This document shows, in pieces, positions 54,341-63,869 of a stretch of DNA of 64,000 nucleotides. A model generated the notes under the pieces. It worked only from the letters and a program-made list of their open reading frames with translations. It was not told the origin of the DNA and did no database searches. Source of the stretch: Owenia fusiformis (lineage: Eukaryota; Annelida; Polychaeta; Sabellida; Oweniidae); contig CAIIXF020000002.1 of NCBI GenBank assembly GCA_903813345.2, forward strand, positions 34,368,109 to 34,432,108, written 5' to 3'. The stretch's first letter is position 1. Each line of letters begins with the position of its first letter. A program made the translations under genes and the position numbers.

Positions 54341-54840
54341 TTCTGTCCGAGATGGGCATCTTTGGAACTGTTCCTAATGTCATAAAGCCTAAGGGCAGAA
54401 CTACTGCTGACATGTTGCTAGGGAACACACAATCTAAATCACCAAGACAACAAACAAACAGTGGAACATCTGAACAGCCAATGAATGTTATGTTACCTGG
54501 AAATTCACTAGACATATCTCTGCTTGGTTCTCAGATAGACGTAGCGCAATATATGCCAGTTGATTTCCTAGAGAAATACACATCACCAAGTAGTCCAAAA
54601 CAGTCCCCACGGAGATTGCAATGTGAAGTTTGTTGCAAGGAATTTGCCCAAATGGCAACGCTGGTCAACCATCGTAGGATACATACTGGTGAAAAGCCTT
54701 TCCAGTGTGAAATGTGTCTTAAAACATTCAGGCAGAGGGCAACACTGCACAATCACAGGAAAACACACTTGAAAATGAACCCCAGTGAGGATAATACAGC
54801 AAAGGAGCTTGTAAAGCAAGAACATGATATGCCCAAGTGA
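54341..54840 (+). CDS. Alternative 3' terminal exon, two C2H2 fingers with long lead
   Basis: It begins TT CTG TCC GAG; 166 codons to TGA, the longest finger exon in the window. The lead of about 95 residues has LGNTQSKSPRQQTNSGTSEQ, an aliphatic stretch (NVMLPGNSLDISLLGSQIDV) and SPSSPKQSPRR. Finger 1 is CEVCCKEFAQMATLVNH (contacts Q,A,T,N), linker HTGEKPF, and finger 2 CEMCLKTFRQRATLHNH, also Q,A,T,N. Both fingers thus offer the same contacts and may read a repeated half-site (inference). The tail ends VKQEHDMPK, where VKQE is sumoylation-like. Confidence 0.9.
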
Positions 54841-54939
54841 ATTTTAAATGAAAGTAGAAACATGTATTCAATTATTATCCCATCGAACGAAGTTCGGAGG
54901 GATATAGGGAACGCCTCCGTCCGTGTTAAACTAGTGTTA

Positions 54940-55341
54940 AACAAGGAAAATGAGAAGGATACAGAAACAACTTTTCTGGACATACAAATGAAAATAGTAA
55001 ATAAACAAATCACTACAAAACTATACGACAAAAGGGAAAACTTCAATTTCCAAATAGTCTCATATCCTGATCTATCTGGAAATATTCCTAGAAACCAATC
55101 TTATGGAATATTTATATCACAAATAATAAGGATTTCAAGAATCTGCAGTCAACTGGAAGATGCAACAAACAGAGTTACCAGCCTGGGAAATAAACTACAA
55201 TGTCAAGGCTACAGGAGCAACATACTAAATTCGTATACTAAGAAAGCTATAACAAGAAATAAATGGATATGTACTAAATACAATATGCAGGAGAATATCA
55301 TCATGAAGGACTGGAAAATTAATGAGAGAAGAGAACATTAA
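54940..55341 (+). mobile_element. Reverse-transcriptase 3' fragment
   Basis: The frame includes FLDIQMKIVNKQITTKLYDK, then NFNFQIVSYPDLSGNIPRNQ and SYGIFISQIIRISRICSQLE. That is the FLD...LYDKR..F.F.IV..P.L..NIP...YG.YISQ.IR..R.C signature found at the C-terminal end of a family of eukaryotic reverse transcriptases. The catalytic YxDD part is missing, so this is a 5'-truncated insertion. I cannot assign the clade with confidence. Confidence 0.65.
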
Positions 55342-55344
55342 CAA

Positions 55345-55503
55345 ATGAATACGAAACAGTATCTTCTCCGCAAAGAGGGTAAACTAAGAGGACAAATCAG
55401 CATAAGACCAACAGTAAGGGGAAGGGGAGAGTTTTCCGGCCGGATCAAAACGTTTAACCCACCTATGCGCAGTCTCAAGTCTGTGGACCCTGAAGAAAGA
55501 TAA
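55345..55503 (+). CDS. Small basic ORF in the retroelement tail
   Basis: 53 codons, MNTKQYLLRKEGKLRGQISI, then TVRGRGEFSGRIKTFNPPMR and a stop. It follows the reverse-transcriptase fragment by three bases. It could be the last part of that element or chance. No family recognised. Confidence 0.25.
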   Translation: MNTKQYLLRKEGKLRGQISIRPTVRGRGEFSGRIKTFNPPMRSLKSVDPEER

Positions 55504-56480
55504 GTAACATCGCAATCAAATCAAGACAAAGAAAGAAGAAAATGAATGAAGAAACCAATGCAGCAACAACAAATGACGTCCGTCCGTACGTACGTACGTC
55601 CGTCTGTCCGTCCGTCCGGGCAATAACTCAAATACCGTTGGCCCGATTTTGTTCATATTTTGTACACATATACCCTATGGGGGTAGAAGTTCTGCTCGAA
55701 AGCTGATTTTCAAAATGGCCACTCAATTCAAAATGGAGGCCATTTTAGTGCCGATTTTACAGTAATTTAGGTACAATATGTAAAACTGTAATAGCAATAT
55801 GTTTTAAGTGTAAAAAAATTATAAAGGACATTAATAAAGCTACAAATGTAGATATTAAAAAAGCACATGGCAGCCATCTTGAAAAATGGCGGCCTTTACT
55901 CGTTATTTTACGATTTTTGCTGTAACTCGAAAAGTAGTCGAGCGATTTTGTTCATATTTGGTATGTGAATACTATAAGCATGGTACACTGTCCTATGACA
56001 CTTTTGGTAGAAGGCGGCCATTTTGGAAAAAAATTTGAAAAATGGCCGTCATTTTAACATATTTTACTATAACTGGAAAAGTAGTGGAGCGATTTTGTTC
56101 ATATTTGGTATGTGAATACTATAAGCATGGCACACTGTCCTATGACACTTTTGGTAGAAGGCGGCCATTTTGAAAAATGGCCGCCATTTTAACATATTTT
56201 ACTATAACTCGAAAAGTAGTGAAGCAATTTTGTTCAAATTTGGTATGTGAATACTATAAGCATGGCACATTGTCTAATGACACTTTGGGTAGTAGGCGGC
56301 CATTTTGAAAAATGACCACCATTTTTACGTTTTTACTATAACTTGAAAAGTAGTGAAGCGATTTTGTTCATATTTGATATGTGAATACTCACGAGCCTTG
56401 CACACTGTCTCATGACACTTGGATAGTAGGCGGCCATTTTAAAAAATAGCTGTCATTTTTACATTTTTTACTTATTTCAC

Positions 56481-57460
56481 AAGTACATGTGTGCGATATT
56501 TCAAAAATTTTATAGGTGGCTACTAAAAGCATATTATTTCTTCTGATGACAACTTGGCTAACCATTTTGAAAATGGTGGCCTTTCTGGTGTGTTGTTTTA
56601 TGATATTTGCTATATATTTCGTTTGTAAAAATGCCAGCCATTTCTGTTCGATGGGATTCGCTACGCTTTGGCGTTGCCGTTGTTCTGGTTCAACTATTAT
56701 TTATTGTTACAGTCTTTACAAATAGAATTGTAACAAAATTGTATAGAAATGGTGAAATCGATTCAGATAAGAATAAATTCAATATATTGATATATTCAAT
56801 AATGTTACTTATTTAGATTAGTGGGAAAGGAATGGTTGAATCTAAACTTTGATTAGAACTTTAGTGTAGAGAAGATGATAGACATTGTACAAGATGTATT
56901 TTAAGAATTTACGTTGATTACATTTGTGCCAGCAGTCAATATCTGTAATATTAGCTCCATATATTTATCAATGAATGCTTCAATGCCTATAGAAAGCTTC
57001 AGATTCTGACAATGAATTATGTGACTCAAAACTCTTAAACTTGCACTTGTTACTTGTAAAGAAGACATTGTCAGACTCACTTGATAGTTAAAATATAAAT
57101 CCTGATAAGGGAACAGAAGATCTTTTTGAAACTACATATCTTTTATTGTGAGAAATCATAGATTCAGGAAATTTATTTGAGCATTCATCTGAACAATTGT
57201 GAGGATAAAACTAGGCCTATTGCATTAAAATTGTGTAGTTAATTGTATCCCCACGCCATCAACTCTACCTACAAAGTTTGGACCAAGCAAGAAGTTTCTT
57301 GTATGTCATAACAAATACATCCAGTTCAGGGGATGATAGTTTTCACCATCCCAAAGGCCTCCTAAAGAACCTGAGGCAATTCATGAACACAGGTACCTTA
57401 TTTGTATGTATATTTGAATACAGAATATGAGTTTTATTAAAGTATACATTTTATTTTCAG
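56481..57460 (+). other. Intron
   Basis: The first 250 bp are diverged units of the neighbouring repeat (GGCTAACCATTTTGAAAATG). The rest is AT-rich up to the acceptor ACATTTTATTTTCAG. Confidence 0.4.
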
Positions 57461-57741
57461 ATCCTAGACACGATTCGATAAACCTAAATCAAGGCCACTT
57501 GGAGGTTGGAACTGTGATGCATCATGGGACAGATCATTTACAAAGCATGATGGGATTAAAAAGGTTTCTGTGTCAGGTGTGCAATAGGAGCTTCAACAGG
57601 GCCAATGTATACAATCAACATATGAGGATCCATACTGGAGAGAAGCCTTACCAGTGTGAATTGTGTCTAAAATCATTCAGACAGTTGGCAACTTTCAACA
57701 GACATAGAAAAATACACTTCCGGAACAAGGAACAGAATTGA
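57461..57741 (+). CDS. Alternative 3' terminal exon, two C2H2 fingers
   Basis: It begins AT CCT AGA CAC after a pyrimidine-rich AG; 93 codons to TGA. The lead DPRHDSINLNQGHLEVGTVM is followed by finger 1 CQVCNRSFNRANVYNQH (contacts R,N,V,Q), linker HTGEKPY, and finger 2 CELCLKSFRQLATFNRH (Q,A,T,R). The tail is HFRNKEQN. Finger 2 resembles those of the 54341 exon (Q-x-A-T). Confidence 0.9.
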
Positions 57742-57939
57742 TGTCTATCTGACAATGATTTAAGTAATTTCACACAACATTAAAACATATATACTGTAGT
57801 TTAGTAGGTGTTTCCTCTTGGTGGGTAACCCAGTATTATAATCCTTTTTAGATGTTTGTCTTATACTCATTGTTTATGTGACATGCAGGCAAGGCAGTTA
57901 TATTGCTCTTAGTTTCTTTTCTTTTGTAATATTTACCTA

Positions 57940-57945
57940 AATAAA
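57940..57945 (+). terminator. Candidate polyadenylation signal
   Basis: AATAAA about 200 nt past the stop of the 57461-57741 exon. Confidence 0.45.
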
Positions 57946-58030
57946 AGATGGAAAAATAGAATATTTTAGATAATTATGACTTATGTTCTTCTTAAAGAAA
58001 ACATGACAAATGGGTTTTGATAGACCAAGG

Positions 58031-58392
58031 TACAGGGTGACTCAAAAATGTAACCCCATAATTTTGGTATGTCCATAGGAATATATTGAATTTTCTTATA
58101 CAGATAGATTACGTGTAAAACAGTGATGTATTTATAAGGCCTCAATGTGATTCATACAAAAATATTTTTTTGTATTGTTACTAGTGCAGAGATTTTGGTC
58201 ATCTGTTTTTGCTATTATTCGAGTCATTCCTGGACTGCTTGCTTACATATTATCTCAAATCTAAAAATTCAAAACTTTTCGAGGTTGTATAAGTACATCA
58301 CTGTGTTGTGCATTGAACATGTAAGAAAATGCAGTATGATCTGAGGAACTAATTCCAAAATTAGGGTGTACCATTTTTTATGTTACCCTGTA
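58031..58392. mobile_element. TACAGGGTGA-type MITE, about 360 bp
   Basis: It starts TACAGGGTGACTCAAAAATG and ends TTTTTTATGTTACCCTGTA, an imperfect terminal inverted repeat. It is non-coding and is the third member of the family in this window. Confidence 0.68.
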
Positions 58393-58659
58393 AATTAATG
58401 GAGATATTTCCATTGTTGACCGTCTACAAGAGAGAATCAGATCAGAGACTAAAAACTTCCTTTCGATGAAACATGGCATAACCTTCACAATTAGAGCTAG
58501 TTTTTTATTTTGATAAGGAAAGTTTCAAATTTACTTACATTTACAGGGTCAAAATTTTAATATGTTACTCTGAAAAAGCATAATTCAGTCTCCAAATGCT
58601 AATGAATTAACTATTTTCTAAAACTAAAAACATTTGCAAATCCCTCAGTGATATGCACT

Positions 58660-59000
58660 AGATCTAGAATGTGATCTCCGGATGAATCCATACTGGAGAG
58701 AACGCTAAATATGCCCTATATAAAGAATATGATCTAAAGATGGATCCATACTGGCGAGAATGCTTCATATGCACTTTATCAAGAATTTGATCTCAATATG
58801 GATCCATACTGATGAGAACGCTTAATATGCACTATATAAAGAATATTACCTCAAGATGAATCCATACTGGAGAAAATCCTTAATATGCACTATATCAAGA
58901 ATATGATTTCTATGATCTCCTGATGAATCCATACTGGAGATAACGCTTAATATGATCTCAAGGGATCTATACTGGAGAGAATGCTTCATATGTTCTCATA
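58660..59000 (+). repeat. Tandem repeat containing a C2H2-linker-like core
   Basis: About six copies, 60-70 bp apart, of TGATCTC...GATGGATCCATACTGG-CGAGAA-TGCTT(C/A)ATATGCACTATATCAAGAATA. The core TGGATCCATACTGGCGAGAA is nearly the same as the coding DNA for RIHTGE in the neighbouring finger exons (for example ATGAGGATCCATACTGGCGA at 52861). No cysteine or histidine framework surrounds it, so it is not coding. It looks like a linker fragment that was amplified. Confidence 0.65.
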
Positions 59001-59629
59001 TTCACTAGATCAAGAATATGATCTCTAGAGGCACCAGAGATAACAATTGGAGTTGGAGCAACAAAAACAAAAAACAATGAACGCTTTCCAGAGTATCCTC
59101 TGTAAGCAGGGTGCCAATGCCATATATCATTCACTCTGTTCCTTTTCCCAAAGAGACTGTGTTTATGTTGTCTGGTGCCATCTGCTTAGAGAATGTAGAC
59201 TGTATTATGATAATGATGTCTCAATATCCTTCAAAGTAACCAAATAATTATTACACTTAAATACAAAGTTGTTAAAGTTTTATTGTGTTTTAGATATAAA
59301 GAGATATTCAGGACATTGCCTATATAGGAGAAAATACATAAAACCATGTTCATTTTACATTTAGGTTCATATTATTTGTTTTTTTATTATTTTGTGTTAA
59401 ATTAGGCTAGTTTATTGGTCCTTGTTCAGTAATTGAAATTAAGAAAACAAAAATTTTGAAACAAAAAAGAAAATGTTTGTTATTGAATTAAAGATGCAAA
59501 ATTTAAATTGCACTTTTCAAAATGTTCATATATACCACCCAAATTGTTCTATATGTACACATACTCCAAGACATGTGACTCTTCATTAGATAATATTTAT
59601 TATTAACCATCAAATTTTTCTCATTTCAG
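59001..59629 (+). other. Intron
   Basis: No gene is supported. It ends in the acceptor TTTTTCTCATTTCAG for the next finger exon. Confidence 0.35.
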
Positions 59630-59946
59630 ATGGTCCTGACAACTACCAGCACCTGTACATATATGGAAATAGCAGCCATCAGCGACCAGATAAATACATG
59701 CTCTTAGGAGATCAGATAAAACCAAGCCAACGGCTCAAGGAGTTCAGATGCGAGACTTGTATGAAAACATTCACTTTGAAAAATAATCTCCATCAACATA
59801 TGAAGATCCACACTGGTGTAAAACGGCATGTGTGCCCAGTATGTAGTAGAGGCTTTCAGAGATCAACCCATTTGAAAGGACATTTGCTTAGAGTCCATCC
59901 TGAGTTTAATTCAGAGGGTCATTGTCAAAGACCACTTGACTCTTGA
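59630..59946 (+). CDS. Alternative 3' terminal exon, two C2H2 fingers
   Basis: It begins AT GGT CCT GAC; 105 codons to TGA. The Tyr/Gln-rich lead includes DGPDNYQHLYIYGNSSHQRP. Finger 1 is CETCMKTFTLKNNLHQH (contacts L,N,N,Q), the linker is the variant HTGVKRH, and finger 2 is CPVCSRGFQRSTHLKGH (R,T,H,G) with H-x4-H. The tail EFNSEGHCQRPLDS is acidic to neutral. Confidence 0.9.
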
Positions 59947-61639
59947 TGCTGAAAACTTCATTTGAATATATACCATATATGGTATGTTTGGATCCGTGTG
60001 CATGCTCTGAGCTAAAGGTTTATTCTGGTTTTAATGCAGAGGATCATTTTTAACTGTTTAAAGGTGCATATATATATTACTGTATTAAAATTGATACTGA
60101 TTTTAATGTATGTTATTTTAAAGAAAACCTGATTCCTGATGCTTTAAAGGTGCAACAATTAGTGCAGAGGAGCCATTCAATGATCACGGACCAGTGTCAA
60201 AAAATATCTAGGTTTGGATATTTCATCAAGACTTACATCTATTTTTATTATCTACAAAGAAACCCCCTAGATAAACATTATTTCAGCTGATATTCCTCTT
60301 GAAACATGATGGATCTTAAAAATGAAAAAGCGGATTTCCCCTTTTTCAAGCTTTGAACTGAATTTACACTTCTTAATGCTGAAATTGATAGGTTATCCAT
60401 ACATTTTAAGAAAATAGGTATGTCAAAGAAGATGTTAAGCCAAATGTTGCCTTGATAGCTCAGAAAAAGTTAAAATTTTCCTTTTTTCTCTCTACAGGCC
60501 TTGTTGCCCCTTTAAAGTATCTGTTTAAAGGGGCATTTACTGCATTAAAGGCCCCATGCAAAGTTCAAAAATTTACTTAACATCGTTCAAAATCAACTTT
60601 TTGAAATTAAATTGAAATGTTTCACATATCACATTTTGATTACATTTGGTAAAACAGTAAGTCAGCATTGTTTAAACTATATATGGGGCCATTGAGAGTT
60701 ATACTGGTTTTGGTTGATGCGGACTGCGGAGGTGCAACTGTCTATATGAATCATTAGAGAGTTCACTATATTTTCTGTTTGAGGAATGCCTTGATAGATT
60801 GCCTCTCAGGCTTGAAGTCAGGTTTTGCCAATGGGGGAGGTAACTTTTAGAAAAATTCCAGGGGGATTCACATTTGACCATTTTGGCCAATTTGTAGTGC
60901 AGTGGAGCATTTGCAATGACAATTGAGCCCCTACATTCTATTTTTGTTTAGTTTACATCACCTGTGAAAGGTGTTTCTAAAGCACAGGCTGGATGTTTTG
61001 TGTGATATGTATCACAGGCCTGTAGCTACTAGCTAGGGGATTTGCAAGCAACTCCCTGGCCAAAAATGTGTTCAAAATCATACAATTTTCACCATTCTGA
61101 GCTTTTTTTGGGTAATTATGGTCCAATGTGAATCCATCTTCTAATATTTCCTTGAGATGTTTGAGTCAGTGATCATTATTTTGAATATGACACTCGATAA
61201 GAGTTGTTCAGGAACACAGGTTTTACTGTGCTATAGTTTTAGAAAATACTTAAATAATCATTGTAATTTTAGAATGTTTTGTATAACAATTTTATCAGAT
61301 TTTACTAATTAATACAAGGATGATGGTAGAATTGTAATTTCTATGTTATTCTAGTAGTATTTATACCAAATATAATACATTAACATGAAATAATATAATT
61401 ATTATTGGTATTTTACATTAATTGTTTGTTTTCTGATCCTTTTCTGTTAGCAATTAATACACAGACCTCTATGTCTTAATGAATGTGGATAACATCTTTA
61501 AATATTTCCTTGGATGTAAATACTGAATATGATTGCATCGTTTTCAAGTATGATTTTGCTTCCTTAAAAGAGAGTCATCTTCACTCTGTGTTTGCAATAA
61601 TTATTTGTTATGGCCTTAACCAATCAGAATATGAAGAAT
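59947..61639 (+). other. Long intron
   Basis: About 1.7 kb. Nothing coding is seen. A GC-richer patch near 60900-61060 has no recognised content. Confidence 0.35.
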
Positions 61640-61826
61640 AAGCTTGTATTCGCGAATGCAACTAACGCCTGTCGGCTAGCAGATTAACCTACTTTTTCAT
61701 GACAAACTCATTTAAATATGAATGGAATAGTTGCAGGTACTATTCATATTTAAATGAGTTGCCCATAAAATAGCAGGTCAATCTGGTAGCCGACAGGCGT
61801 TAGTGGCATTTGCGAATACAAACTTA
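61640..61826. repeat. Fold-back palindrome, about 190 bp
   Basis: TTGTATTCGCGAATGCAACT pairs with AGTGGCATTTGCGAATACAA, and ACGCCTGTCGGCTA pairs with TAGCCGACAGGCGT. The centre ACTCATTTAAATATGAAT / ATTCATATTTAAATGAGT closes the hairpin. Confidence 0.85.
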
Positions 61827-62605
61827 GGTTGATTAAATCCAGCTACCCAAATCAAAAAAGCATTTAATGAAATTTATGCTTTCATAAGTGCCTGACATTT
61901 CACTTCATTCTCATATTTCATAAACAGACCATTAAAAGCCATGATAATTCTTTTGGGGTAAGATCATTATGAAAACTGTATATTTATTTCTATTAGATAT
62001 TTATTGTGTTAGATCCTAGTGATATGAAGTTGTTCACTGCTCAAAAATAAAGAAAAATGCATTAGAAATACAAAATACCCCTAGATATGAATTAATCAAA
62101 ATCTATAGAGAGTGAACAATTTTAACATTCACATTGCAGCAGTTATCCAGAATTGCGAAGCATGGATTGAGCATCATCAATAATGATCTCATGTAACTTC
62201 TGCAAGATTTAAAATTGGGTGACCTTTCTGGTACCCACATAAACTTTAGACCTTCATCTAAAACATGTAAGAATATTAGTCTCAATGCAAGTAGCAGAGA
62301 TCTGGATTATTACAAGGGTTCACTTCTTTGGACTCTATTATTTCAGGAACAGAATTAGGTACTAGAGAGTCTCTATCCAGAGATAGCATTACATTATTTA
62401 AATTGATGAAAATAATTTCATTTAGCTAGGTTCTTATGCATGTCAAAAAAGTTTCTAGTTTGTTAAATTTTATTCATCTCTGATCCTGTTCAGAATCTTG
62501 TCTTTTGCAATATATGTATGTGGAAAGAATTCAATCATTGCTTCCCATGATGTATAATGTCCCAAGTAAAATTATTTTAATTCAAATGATGTTTTTCATT
62601 TCCAG
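61827..62605 (+). other. Intron
   Basis: AT-rich with no gene seen. It ends in the acceptor ATGTTTTTCATTTCCAG. Confidence 0.35.
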
Positions 62606-62955
62606 GTAGTGGTATATCATTCCAAGACTACGGTATGCTGTCCAGTCTGCTCCAGGGTCGTAAGCATTTTAACTGTAACATATGCGATAAATCCTACACA
62701 GATTCAAGCTCATTGAATCGCCACAAGCGTCGCGTTCATGCAACCAGCCCACGGGCACGTGAAAGGTACCAGTGTGAGCTGTGTTTGAAATATCTGGCTA
62801 ATAAAACCATACTGGCGATACATCAAAGGATCCACACTGGTGAAAAGTATAAATGTGGGATGTGTAGTAAGGAGTACAGTGACCCTGGATCACTTAGGAG
62901 ACACAAAAGACAGGCTAAACACAATATAGTTGTTAAAAATGAAGAACAGTTTTAA
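62606..62955 (+). CDS. Alternative 3' terminal exon, three C2H2 fingers
   Basis: It begins GT AGT GGT; 116 codons to TAA. The lead GSGISFQDYGMLSSLLQGRK is followed by finger 1 CNICDKSYTDSSSLNRH (contacts D,S,S,R; H-x4-H) and a non-canonical spacer ATSPRARERYQ in place of a TGEKP linker. Finger 2 is CELCLKYLANKTILAIH (N,T,I,I), linker HTGEKYK, and finger 3 is CGMCSKEYSDPGSLRRH (D,G,S,R) with an unusual H-x5-H. It is the last cassette in the window. Confidence 0.88.
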
Positions 62956-63220
62956 AATATGAATATATTTGAGAAATTCATAATAGGAATATTGTAGAAT
63001 TTATAATTTATTGAATAAGACATTTTGATGATACAGATTGCTGTAGTCCTGTGTTACAATTGTAATATTTTGTCTTTTCTGTTCAAGTTTTTGAAGACAT
63101 GTATATATTTATTTAAAAAAGGATACTTATGTCATATAACTTTTTAACTAAAGTAGGACTGCAAAATATTTGCATTCATGAAAACTGTATATATGTGTAT
63201 TTAAATATTAAATATTCTGG

Positions 63221-63226
63221 AATAAA
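63221..63226 (+). terminator. Candidate polyadenylation signal of the last cassette
   Basis: AATAAA in CTGGAATAAAACATATA, about 265 nt past the stop at 62955. Confidence 0.55.
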
Positions 63227-63479
63227 ACATATATAAACCTTAAGTTAGATATTGTTTTCATTTTCAAAAATCATAATCTGAATTTCAAATATTCTCTTTC
63301 AAAAACAGTTTATTATTCCCTTATGTATGAACATGGATTAGTTAAGCTAATGATGAAAAATATATGTACATAAAACTCTTCAAATAATTCTGAGATGTTG
63401 CCAAGCAAACCTCATAAGGTTAAACAGATGGTCATATGGAAAGGTGAAGGTCACAGGTCCACAGTCAAATATGATTATT

Positions 63480-63600
63480 ATGTCACCACCACAGGTCCAG
63501 TAGTGGTGACATATTGTTATGGTCTCCAACTTTTTTGTGGATGGTGTTCAGTGGTTGGTGTTTGGTGTCTGTAATGAATGGCAGCTGGTGACATTTTGCA
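63480..63600. repeat. Dispersed repeat fragment
   Basis: TGTCACCACCACAGGTCCAG, then GTGGTGACATATTGTTATGG and CAACTTTTTTGTGGATGG. The last part matches 17055-17150. TGTCACCAC...GTGGTGACA forms a small inverted repeat at its left end. Confidence 0.6.
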
Positions 63601-63869
63601 ATGCCTTGTTATATTTATATTCGGACTATGTTGAACAATGTCTGTATTTAATTACACACTTATTTGATCATTTGAAATGGCTAATCAGATGATGCTGGTG
63701 GCGTTTGTTGTGTTACTCACATTATAATGATGTCACAGATTCATCATTTACAAATGGATATGTTCCATCAAAATCAGCATATCAAGGTTTCTTCTTTTTT
63801 GTGAAGGTTCCATAATTTGGGACTATATCCAGCAAAAACCTTGGAAAAGTCAGATACACTGACTCATTA

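Larger units (their letters stand above)
54872..56480. repeat. Dispersed repeat with about 125-bp units, split by a retroelement tail
   Basis: The left end TTATTATCCCATCGAACG is followed at 54915 by CGCCTCCGTCCGT. The microsatellite resumes at 55577 (CGTCCGTCCGTACGTACG), so the DNA between was inserted. From 55880, four to five units of about 125 bp share GCGGCCATTTTGAAAAATGG, CGATTTTGTTCATATTTGGT and GTGAATACTATAAGCATGG. The class is unknown. The CCGTCCGT plus GGCCATTTT theme also appears in elements A-C. Confidence 0.7.
36498..62955 (+). other. Plus-strand gene with shared exons, split A/B cassettes and terminal C2H2 exons
   Basis: Extent of the inferred transcription unit. Exons 1 and 2 (36517-36982, 37124-37441) are paralogous to those of the minus-strand gene. 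They are followed by two-part finger cassettes (A then B) between 41847 and 50795 and by five single-exon terminal cassettes from 52736 to 62955. Almost all junctions are phase 1. The gene may continue beyond the window, since no end of the cassette series is marked. Confidence 0.78.

Noticed and set aside
54321-54825. Minus-strand frames opposite the finger exon at 54341-54840
   Set aside because: Shadows of the plus-strand coding exon.
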